From contig JBBHKE010002299.1 of the NCBI GenBank assembly GCA_037447655.1, forward strand, positions 45,972-109,971: a stretch of DNA of 64,000 bases, written 5' to 3'. Position 1 is the first letter of the stretch, and every line of letters starts with the position of its first letter. Of this stretch, positions 31,480-43,528 are shown piece by piece. The notes under the pieces are model-generated. The model did not search any database. It had not been told where the DNA came from and worked only from the letters and a program-made list of their open reading frames with translations. Position numbers and translations under genes: made by a program. Source of the stretch: Zygnema cylindricum (taxonomy: Eukaryota > Streptophyta > Zygnematophyceae > Zygnematales > Zygnemataceae).

Positions 31480-32330
31480 CTGCAGGAAATAGGCCACTCA
31501 CAAAGTAACTAAATTGTCTCACCGTGATGAGCCTTTGTTAAACTCACAGGCAATAGATAGGCCGGAGAAAGACAGATGGGTTAGAGCCATAAATGATGAG
31601 ATGGCATCCATCTTGGAAGTAAGTAATTGGGAATTGGTGGACTGTCCTTTGAACAGAAAATCGATTGGGTACAAATTGGTGTTTAAACTGAAATTGAACC
31701 CAGATAATACCATTGAAAGATATAAGGTTCGGTTGGTAGGAAAGGGGTTCACCCAAAAAGAGGGGATAGATTATGAGGAGACCTTTGCTCTTGTACTTCG
31801 GTTCCCATTAGTAGGGATTCTCATTAGTCTGGCTGCAGCGGAAGACATTGAAATACACCAGATGGATATAAGGACCGCCTTCCTCAATGGTGAGTTAGAG
31901 GAAAAAACTTAAAACGACAACCAGAAGGGTTTGTAGAGGAAGGAGATGAGAGCAAAGTCTGCAAACAAATAAAGTCCTTATATGGACTGAAGCACGCTAA
32001 CAGACAATGGAATAAGAAGTTAAATGAGTTTCTCACCGGTCTGGTATATATTCAGATCAGTTTTGACCATTCTATTTCTATGTTTGAGGATGAGAATGGT
32101 GTTATTGTCATTGCAATTTATGTGGATGATTTGCTAGTATTAAGCAAGTCTATGGAAAAGATCTTAGAAGCAGATTTGACATGAAGGATTTAGGGGAGGC
32201 AAAATACATGTTGGGAAATCAAATAAAAAGAGAGAGAGAGAAAAGGATTATCAGACTTACTCAGAAAGAAGCTATAGGAAATATGCTTGAAAAATTCCAA
32301 ATGGAAAAGGCAAACATTTGAACCACTCCC
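31480..32330 (+). pseudogene. Cop-C reverse transcriptase
   Basis: Copia RT: RWVRAINDEMASILEVSNWE, FKLKLNPDNTIERYKVRLVG, KGFTQKEGIDYEETFA, IHQMDIRTAFLNGELEE (first catalytic Asp), then, after a stop and frame change near 31910, SLYGLKHANRQWNKKLNEF and VIAIYVDDLLVLSKSM (YVDD) and YMLGNQIKR. The RT is nearly full length but split by a stop near 31910 and further frame changes, one directly after YVDDLL. Confidence 0.88.
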
Positions 32331-32399
32331 ATGGACTTAAGAAAAAAAGTGAGGGAAGTGTAGAAGGAGGGATAATCTTAGATGATCAGATGAGTCCAG

Positions 32400-33055
32400 A
32401 AAAAAGACAATTTATGAAGTCTATTCCTTACAGGTAGGTTGTAGGAATCTTAATCTACTTTATGAATTACACTAGACCTGACATAGCAACAACAGTTGGA
32501 GTCCTCAGTAGGAGTCTTAATGATCCTTTCAAGAGAGACTAGGAGGCAGCTAAGAGAGTAATGATATATCTGGTGGAAACCAGGGATTTATTGTTACATT
32601 TGGAAGGAGAGCACACTGACATCACCACTGGGAGTGATGCCAGTTATGGGGATGCACCTATAAGAAGATGCACTTCTAGGTATGTTTTGTATGTCGGGGA
32701 AGGTGTTTGCTATTGGAGTAGCAAGCAACAAAAGGTGGTTGCTCAATCCATTATGGAGGCATATTACATGGCCTCTTGTTCAGCTGTGAAAGAGTTGATG
32801 TGGGTCAAATCTTTATTGCAAGAACCGAGGTATATGAAAGAGGGAGTGCAAAAAGTGTTTTGTGATAATCAGGGTGCTATTCCCATTGCAGCCAATCCAA
32901 AACAACATTTTAAGGCTAAACATATGGACATAAAATAAAGTTTAGTGAGGGAAGTGGTCGAAAACAAAATTATGAATCTTGTGTATAGGGGTGATGGGGA
33001 AATGGTGGCTGATATGATGACCAAACTTATGCCCTCTCCCAAGTTTAAATAGTGT
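32400..33055 (+). pseudogene. Cop-C RNase H
   Basis: Starts with KRQFMKSIPYR and YFMNYTRPDIATTVGVLSRS; the open part 32561-32938 has TTGSDASYGDAPIRR (first acid), CYWSSKQQKVVAQSIMEAYY (Glu) and VFCDNQGAIPIAANPKQH (Asp), then KAKHMDI, a TAA, and MVADMMTKLMPSPKF. The catalytic acids are present although stops break the frame. A polypurine tract (33098-33109) follows. Confidence 0.88.
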
Positions 33056-33109
33056 AGAGGAAAATGTGGATTAAAGGAGAAACTAAAATTAGACTAAAAA
33101 TAAGGGGAG

Positions 33110-33864
33110 TGTTGAAATTAATAGATTTTGAAGGTGTTTTCTAGGTCTAAATAGATTAATATAAAAGCAAAAAGAAAAGCGTAGTCAGCGTGCCTCCACC
33201 TCTTCTCTCTAGCCCCCATACTTGTTGTAGTCACTAAAAGAATGGAGCCATGACTGCCCTAGCTCCATAGGCAAGACTAAAGAGTGACATAAGTCACTCT
33301 CAAAATAATGTTGAGTTTGGCAAGACTCGAACCTTCAACCGGCAAAGCGAGGCATAGCCGTCAGCTCTAACCGGTTTGTCATCGGAGTTTATAAGACTAC
33401 ATAAGGTTTGAATTCTATTTAAACAGTGTTAAATGACTTCAATCTGATTAACGAAATTACAGATGCAGATCAAATAGACTAGTTAAAATATAGTGCGAAT
33501 CTGAGTCCGCACGAAACAAATTTACCAAACATTAGCTTCAACAGTTATTGTTAAAAATCAGTTTGGATCCAACGGCTCGCATCATCGTCGAGATCGCGAA
33601 ATGGCATCTTTGGCGGTTTTCGGGCGTGATATGATGTGGCGCCACGTGGCAAGATATCATTGGGAAGTAAGAATCTCAGAGAACATGAGGACAAGTCCGG
33701 AGGAGACAGACGTCCACTCGAAAGCCTTATCGTACACATGCCGTAAAGAAAGGACACCGGCCAAAGTACCTTTTTGTACTCTACAGTCCTCTAATTGGTT
33801 CTTTTGTTAGTAGATAGGGGTTGTGAAAGTGGTTTAGAACTTAGGGAATTTAGGGCGTAGCCGC
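33110..33864 (+). repeat. Cop-C 3' LTR, first part
   Basis: Starts TGTTGAAATTAATAG after aaaaataaggggag and follows the 5' LTR until it is cut at 33864 by Cop-B. The head hairpin has lost most of its 3' arm here. Confidence 0.85.
33302..33376 (-). ncRNA. Antisense tRNA-like module (Cop-C 3')
   Basis: On the minus strand: A-box-like ACCGGTTAGAGCTG, B-box GGTTCGAGTCT and TTTT (complement of 33302-33305). Confidence 0.4.
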
Positions 33865-34138
33865 TACAACACTGTGTCCCACATTGGACTATAAAGTTTA
33901 AGAAACTTCTAGACAATTTTTGACTGACCCACTTTTAACTAGAACCAGTGCTACCCAAGCAAGCAAACAGACTGTTTAATAGTACCCTTGTGTAGGCGAG
34001 TCACCCGTGAATCTGCATTAAAAAAAATCACACAATACGCCCAATCAGGCGATAAATTATGAAGTGGAAAAGCTACCAAAATATGTACAAGCTCATTGGG
34101 AGAGAGGCGGCTACCTCCGTAATCTTCTAAGTCCTAAA
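33865..34138 (-). repeat. Cop-B 3' LTR, part 1 (LTR end)
   Basis: Matches 59718-59991 of the 5' LTR (tacaacactgtgtccc and on). Cut by Cop-D after CTAAA. Confidence 0.85.
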
Positions 34139-35121
34139 TGTTGTTCTACAACCACCGTTGCAAGTGGAGGCCCACCGTGAGTAGTGGATGTAGACATAGA
34201 CTTCAACAAAAACTACCAGAAATCATATAAAACAACCAATTTTGATATAACACAAAAAGTGCTCACATTTTTGAAATATCAACAAAATACACACCAATAT
34301 AGTATCACATGGAGTCTGCTAATTCCCAAAATTGCAGCCCAATTGAACCAGTATACCATAAGATACAACACTTGGAAGTTTCCCAAAAACTGTCCCTTAG
34401 AGAGTTAGATCTCAATACTCGATGATACAAATTTGACTAAGTCATTAACTTTATACTCACAAAGAGTATCTACTGAAAACTAACTAATCAGATTTCTACA
34501 CCTAGAACAACAGTACTGTACTATACTACGACAAGGTACGGAATCAATACACTATTGTACTGTGAGAACGTCCAAACCCTATTTGACTACTAGACAAAAA
34601 TATACGTAGTGGAACACTAAATTCTAATTTGCTACGCTATAAACTAATGTGCTTTAGATATACAAATGGTTTCCTGTACAGTAGTGTTCCAGGTGCTTAG
34701 TCAGTGGTGGATGCAAGCGTCTAGCCGACTGCTGATAAAGTGGTCCTTGTCACCCGAGGTCGTACAAATTGAAGAGTCATTTTGTGGTCATGTGTGAATC
34801 TCGTCCGCCGACTCAGTTCTCATCTACGATCATCGTTGTTCTCCCAGATAACTGGTTAAGTCCCCGTCCATCTGATTCTTCAACATTGTTCGTCCGATGT
34901 GTGACGCGTGGTAAAGTATGTTGGCGACTTTCCGTGAAACCTGTATGATATTTATATTCTGACGCGTGTCTTTGAAAAAGTACAATACACTCAAAAAGTA
35001 CTATTGCTAGTATCACACTAACTGAGGTAAGCATTACAACTTTACCTAGACCAAATATTCTAAGTACTTGGTCTCTCCTTACAGCTCTATTTAGTGAGTA
35101 TCATGATTTCTTATTTCAACA
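34139..35121 (-). repeat. Cop-D 3' LTR
   Basis: 983 bp; a polypurine tract (AGATTTAGGGGAG on the minus strand) adjoins at 35122. Confidence 0.9.
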
Positions 35122-35144
35122 CTCCCCTAAATCTTTAGACTCAC

Positions 35145-35830
35145 TTACTCACTCAAACCAATAGAATCTCTAAAATATTGCAACTTAGGAGCTGGAAGAG
35201 CTTTAGTTAACATATCAACCACCATCTTTTCATCCGGTAAATAACTCATTTTTTTCACTCTTGCAAGCATATATTCTCTTACAAAGTGTTGACTGACATC
35301 CATATGTTTGCTCTTAAAGTGATGACTAGGGTTAGAGGCAATAGCAATGGCTGCTTGGTTGTCACACCAGATAACTTGAGGACCGGTTTGCATATACCCA
35401 AGTTCCTGCAAAGTGGCATTAACCCATAGAAGTTCTTTGAGGGCAAAAAAGGCTGCCATGTATTACGACTCTATTGTAGACTGAGCCGTGACCTTCTCTA
35501 ATTTGCTGCTCCAGCAGCAAGTTCCATTCCCAATCTTCAGAACGAAACCGGTTGTATATTTCCGGCTTGGCATATCTCCATAGCTGGCATCGCTCCTAGT
35601 TTGCAGTTTTACCTCTCCCCCTCCGAGTATAAGCTTGAGGTTTCGGGTACCTGCCACGTATCTCAGAACCCTCTTTGCTGCTTCCTAATCTGCTCTTTTA
35701 GGATTCTGAAGGCTTCTACTTAATACTCCTACAACTGCAGCGATGTCAGGCCTCGTACAATTCATAAAATTAATAAGACTTCCCACTACTTGTCTGTACG
35801 GCTTTGTAGCCATAAACTCGGCCCCCCCCT
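35145..35830 (-). pseudogene. Cop-D RNase H
   Basis: Minus strand. Begins with KPYRQVVGSLINFMNCTRPD and RVLRYVAGTRNLKLILGG, then RSDASYGDMPSRK (first acid) and CCWSSKLEKVTAQSTIES with a stop where the block should read EAEYMA. It resumes with ALKELLWVNATLQELGYM, VIWCDNQAAIAIASNPSHH, KSKHMDVSQHFV and MVVDMLTKALPAPKLQYF. Catalytic acids are largely kept; two in-frame stops break it. Confidence 0.88.
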
Positions 35831-35899
35831 GATTCTAAGCTTCCACTAACCATTATGCCTGAGTCTGATTCACCCCCCTTCAACTTATGCTTCACTTCC

Positions 35900-36703
35900 A
35901 TGGGAGTTACAGATCCCTTCACATCCTTCATCTCAAATTTTCAAGCATGTTCCCTATAGCTTCTTTCTGGGTTAGCATAATCAATCTGTTATTTCTATCC
36001 CTTTCAACCTGTATGCCCAGGATATATTTAGCCTTACCAAGGAACTTAGACCTCAAAGCTGCTTTAATACGATTTATTTCATCTATGGATTTGCTTATTA
36101 GTAAATGATCATCCACATATACAGCGATATAAAGAATCCCATCTTCCCCTTGTAAGACATATACTGAATGATCTGAACTGATTCTTTTTAATCCTAGATT
36201 AGTTAGAAATTCATCTAGCTTTAGATTCCATTGTCTGGGGGCTTGTTTCAGCCCATCAGAGATTTTTTTTGTTTACAGACTGACTTTTCTTTTCTTTTTT
36301 CTTCATACATTTCAAGCTGCTGCATATAAATAGTTTCTTCTAACTCTCTATGCAAAAAGGTTGTCTTAACATCCATCTGATGAATTTCCATGTTAACTAT
36401 AACAGCTAAACTCAACAAAGTTATGACAGTAGGAAATCTGACGACTGGGGAGAAGGTTTCCTCTAAGTCAGTACCTTCTTTCTGGTTGTACCCTTTGGCC
36501 ACAAGTTTGTCCTTATATCTTTCGATAGTGTTGTCCTGATTCAGTTTTACTTTGAAGACCCACTTGCTTCCAATGGCTTTCCTCCCCGAAGGCAAGTCCA
36601 CCAGCTCCCACGTCTGTGCCTCCATAATTGATTTCATCTCATTGTTGGCCGCCTCAATCCAGTGGTTTCTCTCCGGTGATAAGAAGGCCTCTTTGATGGT
36701 CAT
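35900..36703 (-). pseudogene. Cop-D reverse transcriptase
   Basis: Minus strand: HWIEAANNEMKSIMEAQTWE, SKWVFKVKLNQDNTIERYK, KGYNQKEGTDLEETFSPVV, IHQMDVKTTFLHRELEETI (Asp) and, after a frameshift near 36250, an AVYVDDHLLISKS block (YVDD) and KAKYILGIQVERDRNN. The stretch between carries a lysine/glutamate-rich slip (EEKRKEKSVCKQKK) that marks the frame break. Confidence 0.88.
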
Positions 36704-36717
36704 AGACTCCCCTGATG

Positions 36718-37967
36718 CTATAGAAAAAACAAAGTGAGAACCAGTTTGCAGACGACTGCTAGATCTTCTTCCCCTGGAAATTTTGAGGCTGAAATGGTTG
36801 GCAATCTCCGATTTCGTGGTGTTGAAACAACTACAGGATTCGAAGGTGTAGTAGTCTGTTCCTCGTTAGTGCCATGTAGGTGAGAAGGATCCGTAGTAGG
36901 AACAAGCGGTGTAGTAGGAGAAGGCGTACTTATGGGAGGGGGTTGCACTGGAAAATGCACTTGTTGTTGATGGTGAAAAATGACATACTCTTGTTTATTA
37001 TTTTCTGTTGCATCCTTTTTGACTTTGAACAGATCAACCGAATCTTGATCATCTTTAATCTGAATATTTCGAGACACAAAGATTTTTTGTTTATCTAAGA
37101 CATACACTCTATACCCCTTCGCATTATCATCATACCCCAAGAGAATACCTGGTAAGCCTTTAGCTAAGATATAGCACTTACTCCTAAACACTTTAAAGTG
37201 ACTAACATCTGGTACCTTTCTGTCCACAGCTCATAAGGTGTAGAGCTGAAAGATCTAGATGCTACTCTATTCTTTATACAGGCCTCACAGTTTAGTGCTT
37301 CAGCCCAGAATTTGAAATCTATACCCTTGTCTGCAAGCATCGACCTAGCAACCTCTGTTTATATCCTCTTTAATCTTTCAAAAACTCCATTCTGCTCAAG
37401 AGTATATTGAACCGTCAGATTGTGACTTATACCTTCATCAAGTCGAATTTGCTTAAACTCTGTCGATGTGTATTCACCACCAATATCCGATCTGAACGCC
37501 AAGAGTGGAACTCCGTGTAGTTTCTAAGCCCAGACTTTGTAGTGCTTGAAGTGAGTGAACACTTCACTCTTGTTCTTCACAAAATAGACTTTGGTGTACT
37601 TGGAGAAATCTTCAGTGAAAGTGACCATGTACTGTTCTCCTCCAGCCGATGGTACTTGGGATGTGCGGAGGACATCCGAATGAACGAGCTGTAGAACTTT
37701 TGTGGATCGGTTTTTCCACTCTTGTGGGAATGGCAATTTATGAATTTTACCTAGTGAGCAGCCATCGCAGGTTTTCACAGACTGAGATGTGAGAGAAACA
37801 CCTTTAACTTTCCCAGCATTCACCATTTTCTTCAAACTTTCATAATTGATATGTCCTAACCTTTTATGCCATAACTCATTCTCAGATGACACACTCAAAT
37901 ACAAAACATATTTTTCTTTGAATTCAAACATGTCCATCCTGTACATTTTACTGACATCTCTTGACAT
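36718..37967 (-). pseudogene. Cop-D integrase
   Basis: Minus strand. Pre-integrase module: ENELWHKRLGHINYESLKKM and KTCDGCSLGKIHKLPFP (HHCC). Core: LQLVHSDVLRTSQVPSAGGE (first Asp), then, past a stop at 37524, DIGGEYTSTEF (second Asp) and LEQNGVFERLKRI (Glu). The C-terminal part 36718-37227 has VSHFKVFRSKCYILAKG and LGYDDNAKGYRVYVLDK, then a proline/threonine-rich linker to RT. All three acids are readable but stops and a frame change intervene. Confidence 0.87.
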
Positions 37968-38290
37968 CTCTTGTTCCTGTTACTGCTATCTTGCCTAGCT
38001 TACTAACAACTTGTCTCCCCCCTTTAAGGGTGACCTCAAAACTGTTACTCTCTACTAAAGAAGTAGAAAAGAGATTCTTTTTAAAATCTGGAACATGTTC
38101 AACATTGTGGAGAGTTTTTTCTACAGACTTTCCCCCCACTTCTACCGTTAGAGATACATCACCTTGTGTCTATGACTGGACATCCATGCCACAGGTATAG
38201 TAGATATTTTTCGGATGAGTTTGCTTTAAATTTGTAAAAATAGCTTTGTCCCAACACATGTGTGCCTATGCCCTGGTATCGAAGATCCAT
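37948..38290 (-). pseudogene. Cop-D protease
   Basis: Minus strand: GGWIFDTRA then AHMC, where the catalytic DTG has become DTR, followed by VGGKSVEKTLHNVEHVPDFK and NLFSTSLVE, the usual copia protease end. The changed Gly and a stop indicate an inactive enzyme. Confidence 0.8.
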
Positions 38291-39237
38291 CCACCGTCTT
38301 TGGGACCCTCCATTGCTGCCGCCATAGCAAATAACTCCGCATCTACTTCATTATTGAAGCTCAGAGATGAATCTGCATCATCTGCAAAGGTTGAAAAAAG
38401 TGCATTTCCGCGTGATGGATTGCCAGAAAAGCCTTGGTGAAACTTGCTTTGTTGCCATCCAAGCTTGTATAAACCAGTTTCATTCGCCTTTTTAAGTTTT
38501 GGATAGTACCTATAACCATGTCGTTTCTCAAAACAATAAAAACAAGCGTTAGAAGACTGCCTATTTGGCCTCTGACTACCTTGATTAAACTTGTTCTGAT
38601 TCGGGTTAAATTGGTTTCTGTTCTGATTAAACTGATTTTTCCTCTCAAGGTCTGTACAGAGAGCCTCTACTTTCTTTTCACCATCAAGGACCTTACTTGT
38701 AGACTCTTCCTCCAGTATAAGATTATAAGCTAACTGAAAAGTCCAGTTAGACTTATTATGCTCTTTTAAAGGTGTAGACACTCCCTTCATATGACTAGGG
38801 AGACCTCTAATAAGTAAAGCAACTTGATGGAACTCCATAAAAGTTCCACCAGCTAAAGAGTGTGCATCAATGTGTTCCCTAAACTTATCAGAATACTCGG
38901 CCATAGATCTCCGCGAGTATTTGTAGTCCTAGATCCTACCAGCCACCAGAAGCTCTTTTTGGACGTTCGCCTTTTCGTGGGAGGTTTTCAGGGAAGTCCA
39001 AATCTCGCTCGCCATTTTCATCTTGAGCCGAGACATAACCATACTCTATGAGACACAAAGAATCAAATTGTTTCGAGCAAGAGAGGTTTTCTTAGCCCAG
39101 CTTGGATCCGTTTCAGCAAGAGATCCATCCAAGTATCCCATCAAGTCAGCAGTTTCAAAAGATGATTAAACCATAATTGCCCACTATGCATACTTTTGGC
39201 CATTGAAGAAAGGAATTTGGACAAAAGGCCCATAACC
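38266..39237 (-). pseudogene. Cop-D gag
   Basis: Minus strand. Gag opens beside the primer site, read as PFVQIPFFNGQKYA, then MGYLDGSLAETDPSWAKK. The open part (38266-38904) has SDKFREHIDAHSLAGGTF, QVALLIRGLPSHMKGV, an Asn/Gln-rich repeat (NQFNQNRNQFNPNQNKFNQG) and CFYCFEKRHGYRYY, a CCHC knuckle whose last Cys is Tyr. The primer-site ATG is out of frame with this reading by one missing base. Confidence 0.82.
39227..39237 (-). other. Primer-binding site (Cop-D)
   Basis: GGTTATGGGCC on the minus strand next to the LTR, 11 bases of the initiator-tRNA-Met match; one C seems lost after that. Confidence 0.7.
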
Positions 39238-40235
39238 TGTTGTTCTACAACAACAGTTGCAAGTGGAGGTCCAGTTCTAGAAGTGGATGTAGACATAGAC
39301 ACCAGCAAAAGTTACCAGAAATCCTATCAAACAGCCAATTTTGATATAACACAAAAAGTGCTCACAATTTCCAAATATCACCAAAATCCACACTAATATA
39401 GTATCACATGCAGTCTGATAATTCCCAAAATTGCAGCCCAATCGAGCCAGTATACCATAAGATACAACACTTGGAAGTTTCCCAAAAACTGTCCCTTAGA
39501 GAGTTAGGTCTCAATACTCAATGATACAAATTTGACTAAGTCATTAACTTTATACTCACAAAGAGTATCTACTGAAAACTAACTTATCAGATTTCTACAC
39601 CTAGAACAACAGTACTGTACTATACTACGACAAGGTACGGAATCAATACACTATAGTACTGTGAGAACGTCCAAACCCTATTTGACTACTAGACAAAAAT
39701 ATACTTAGTGGAACACTAAATTCTAATTTGCTACACTACAAACTAATGTGCTTTAGATATACAAATGGTTTCCCGTACAGTAGTGTTCTAGGTGCTTAGT
39801 CAGTGGTGGATGCAAGCAACCACCCGATAGCATATAAAGTGGTCCAGGTCACCTGAGGTCGTACAAATTGATGAGTCATTTTGTGGTCTTGTGTGAATCT
39901 CGTCTGCCGACTAAATTCGCATCTACGATCATCGTTGAATGTTGTAATATCATTCTCCCAGATAACCGGTTAAGTCCCCGTCCATCTGATTCTTCAACAG
40001 TGTTCGTCCGATGTGTGACGCGTGGTAAGTATATCGGCGCCTTTCCGTGAAACTTGTATGATGTTTATATTTCGACGCGTGTCCTTGAAGAAGTACAATA
40101 CACTCAAAAAGTACTATTGCTACTGTCATACTAACTGAGGTATGTATTACAACTTTACTGAGACGAAAAATATTCTAAGTACTTGGTCTCTTCTCACAGC
40201 TCTATTTAGTGAGTATTAAGATTCTTATTTCAACA
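39238..40235 (-). repeat. Cop-D 5' LTR
   Basis: 998 bp; ends ACAACA before the primer site; CTAAA outside. Confidence 0.9.
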
Positions 40236-40494
40236 CTAAACCCCTCTCACAACCGCTATCAATTGATGTACGAACAAATCAGAGGACTGTAAAGTACAGA
40301 AAGCTACTGTGGCTGGTGTACTTTGTATACAGTATGTGTAAGACTTGGCCATTGAGTGGACGTCTATCTCCTCCAAACTCGCCTTCATGCTCTCCGAGAT
40401 TCTAACTTTCCAATGTTATCTTGCAATGTGGCGCCAGGTCATGTCACACTCGAAAATCGCTAAAGCGCCAATTCCACGATCTTGGCGATGATAG
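40236..40494 (-). repeat. Cop-B 3' LTR, part 2
   Basis: Continues part 1 across Cop-D (cccctctcacaacc and on), matching about 59992-60246 of the 5' LTR. Cut by Cop-I. Confidence 0.82.
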
Positions 40495-41596
40495 TGTAAT
40501 TGTGTGACCTCTATTGGTACACAAAATGTCCAACTTATGTGAAGCCTCTAAGATAGTATATGCACTTTTGACTTTGACGAAAAAAAAATTCCACCCTGGG
40601 ACGCAAAAATTTTGACTTAATACACCCTTGTATAGCTTAGACTCTAGTGAGTGCGCTGAAAAAGGAATCACTGAATTTGCTCACCTAAGCATTAAGTTAT
40701 GGCTCTTCAAAGACAACATATTTGTACAGATGGCCTCTAGAGAGAGAGGACCTTTCAATATTTTTATAAGTCATGAAAAACTCCAAATAGCTATTCTAAA
40801 CCAATCAAAATAGAGTACCCTAGTTATCGTACATACAAAGTACAGAAGCCGCCGTACTTTATGTACAGATATATTCGGCACCACTCCCGGTCTGCCACGT
40901 GGCTAATAAGTCAAACTCATTCTGTGCCTTTTCTCTTCGGCATCCAATAAGATGATGCCACGTGTCATTTCCTCCCATTTCGCCGAATTGCTCCCTGATA
41001 GTTGTTCCGGCATACCGACACTCATGCGTGCCGTCCGTTCTTTTTACAACGATCGATTTCAGCCGTTGGATCTAACGGCGCGCCGAATAAATGTTGATCG
41101 TTGAATTTCACCGGTCAATGTTTCGTGTTGACCGTTGAATTTTGACGGTCAATATTCCGTGTTGACCGCTTGAAATTCGTTCTCGCTTTGAGAATTGTCG
41201 ATCGAGACATTTAATTTCGTCCGTCGAAATTAAATGTTTGTTTCATTAAATTCGTGCGGTACTACATTTCGTGCGGTACCACACATTCCATGTTGCGTTT
41301 TGTTTCGTAGGATGTTAAATGGAATATGCCGTAGACTTCACTTTAAACAAGTATCAAATAGAATGCAAGCAACGATTCATCAAGACCTAACGGATAAGGC
41401 GGGCGCCTAGTCCGTACGGTTGTTGACCAGAGGTTACATGATCAAATCCTGTCTGTGGCAACATTACTTTTGCAGGAGCCTTATCTTTTGCCTATCTTCT
41501 TATCTATATAAGGCAGACATGGCTGCCTGTATTTCAGTGACACGACAAAATGAGAAAAGACCCAAAAGATGAATATAAAAGTATCATTTTTCAACT
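40495..41596 (-). repeat. Cop-I 3' LTR
   Basis: 1102 bp; polypurine tract GAAAATAAGGGGA (minus) adjoins. Inner features: inverted repeat aaagtacagaagccgcc..cttt (40837-40860), G-box ccacgtgg (40898-40905) and two tandem 34-35 bp units with ggtcaa/ttgacc pairs (41112-41180). Confidence 0.87.
41387..41471 (+). ncRNA. Antisense tRNA-like module (Cop-I 3')
   Basis: On the plus strand, antisense to the element: A-box-like CTAACGGATAAGGCGGG, B-box-like ATGATCAAATCCT, then TTTT (41468-41471). Confidence 0.35.
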
Positions 41597-42640
41597 ATCC
41601 CCTTATTTTCTAGTCTTTCTTTTCTTTCTGTCCACACTTCTCCCTACAAAATTTTAATTTGCGAGAAGGAACCGGCTTAGTCATCATATTTGCTACCATC
41701 TCTCCATCCGGTCTATATTCCAAACTAATTATTTTATTCTGAACCTTCTCTCTAACAAAGCTCAAACGAATTTCCATATGATTTGCTTTAATGTGATGTT
41801 TTGGGTTTGCTGCAATTGCAATCACAGCTTGATTGTCACAAAAAACTTTTTGCACTCCGCTCTTCATATATCCTAATTCTTGAAGCATAAATTTTACCCA
41901 CAAGGGGCAATATACTCAGCCTCTATGGTGGACTGAGCAATCACCTTTTGTTGCTTATTGCTCCAACAACAAGCCCCATTCCCAACATAAACACATACCA
42001 AGAAGTACACCTCTTCATCGGAGCATCCCCATAAATAGCATCACTCCAAGTGGTGATGTTAGTATTATCCCCTCCCAAATGCAACCATAGATCTCTCGTT
42101 CCTAACAAGTGGAGAAGGAACCGGCTTAGTCATCATATCTGCTACCATCTCTCCATCCGGTCTATATTCCAAACTAATTATTTTATTCTCAACCTTCTCC
42201 CTAACAAAGCTCAAACGAAAATCCATATGCTTTGCTTTAAAGTGATGTTTTGGGTTTGCTGCAATTGCAATCGCAGCTTGATTGTCACAAAATAATTTTT
42301 GCACTCCGCTCTTCATATATCCTAATTCTTGAAGCAAAGATTTTACCCACATAAATTCTTTCACAGCCGAACAAGAGGCCACATACTCAACCTCCATAGT
42401 GGACTGAGCAATCACCTTTTGTTGCTTACTGCTCCAACAGCAAGCCCCATTACCAACATACAACACATACCTAGTAGTACACCTTCTCATCGGAGCATCC
42501 CCATAACTAGCATCACTCTAAGTGGTGATGTTAGTATTATCCCCTCCCAAATGCAACCATAGACCTCTCGTTCCTATCAAGTATCGCATGACCCTTTTGG
42601 CTGCTTCCCAATCTTTCTTCCTAGGATCATTCAGACTCCT
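41597..42640 (-). pseudogene. Cop-I RNase H with tandem duplication
   Basis: Minus strand. The copy next to RT (42112-42560) reads CCWSSKQQKVIAQSTMEVEY, ELMWVKSLLQELGYMKSGVQ-like block, LFCDNQAAIAIAANPKHHFK and MVADMMTKPVPSP. The same 449-bp unit is then repeated (41663-42111) with few changes (VFCDNQAVIAIAANPKHHIK, MVANMMTKPVPSRKLKF). Only the second copy reaches the natural end before the polypurine tract. The duplication gives two RNase H C-terminal halves in tandem and puts stops between them. Confidence 0.88.
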
Positions 42641-43528
42641 TCATAATACTCCTACAGCTGCAGCTATATCAAGACGAGTACAACTATTTGCTTTTTCCAT
42701 TTGAAATTTTTCAAACATATTCCCAATAGCTTCCTTTTGAGTTAGTCTAATTGTTTTCTTTTTTCTATCTCTCTCTATTTGAATTACCAAAATGTACTTT
42801 GCCTCTCCCAAATCTTTCATTTCAAATCTACCTTGTAGATCCTTTTTCAATCTATTAAATTTCTCCATTGATTTACTCAAAACAAGCAAATCATCAACAT
42901 ATATGGCAATGAAAATTATACCTTCCTCGTCTTCAAATAAGTAGATAGAATGATCCGAGCTGATTCGAATATATCCCAAACTCGTCAAAAACTCGTCCAG
43001 CTTTTTGTTCCATTGGCGTGGAGCTTGCTTTAGTCCATAAAGGGACTTTATCAATCTGCACACCTTACTTTCCTCTCCTTTTTCCACAAATCCTCCGAGT
43101 TGTCGCATGAAGATCTCTTCTTCCAATTCTCCTTGTAATAAAGCGGTTTTGATGTCCATCTGATGCACTTCTATGTCTTCCGCTGCCGCGAGACTAAGTA
43201 GAATCCAGACGGAGGGGAATCTAACAGCCGAAGCAAAAGTCTCCTCGTAATCGATCCCCTCCTTCTGTGTGAACCCTTTTGCCACTAATCTGGCCTTGTA
43301 TCGCTCGATAGTGTTATCTGGATTGAGCTTTAACTTAAATACCCACTTGCATCCTATCGGCTTTCTATCTGGAGGACAATCCACCAACTCCCATGTGTTT
43401 GCTTCCATAATGTAAGCCATCTCATCAGTAATAGCTGTCACCCATCTATCACCTTCCGGACTATTAACTGCTTGCGAGTAAGTCTGGGGTCCGCTCAAAT
43501 GTGACAGATTAGTTACCTTGTTGTTCAC
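42641..43528 (-). pseudogene. Cop-I reverse transcriptase, 295 open codons
   Basis: Minus strand. Almost complete copia RT: RWVTAITDEMAYIMEANTWE, CKWVFKLKLNPDNTIERYKA, GFTQKEGIDYEETFA, VHQMDIKTALLQGELEEEI (Asp), SLYGLKQAPRQWNKKLDEF, FIAIYVDDLLVLSKSMEKF (YVDD), AKYILVIQIERDRKKK and IGNMFEKFQMEKANS. Then it jumps straight to CTRLDIAAAVGVL, skipping the roughly 50 residues that other copies have there. That deletion and the duplicated RNase H are its only large faults, so the RT domain may be intact. Confidence 0.9.

Larger units (their letters stand above)
34139..40235 (-). mobile_element. Cop-D: full-length minus-strand Ty1/copia element with TSD
   Basis: LTRs 34139-35121 and 39238-40235 with TGTTGAAATAAG starts and ACAACA ends; TSD CTAAA on both sides (34134-34138, 40236-40240). 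It contains gag, protease, integrase, RT and RNase H in copia order, all broken. Its LTRs look the most alike of any pair here, about 96 percent by eye, so it is among the youngest insertions. It lacks the shared LTR hairpin and belongs to another lineage. Confidence 0.92.
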
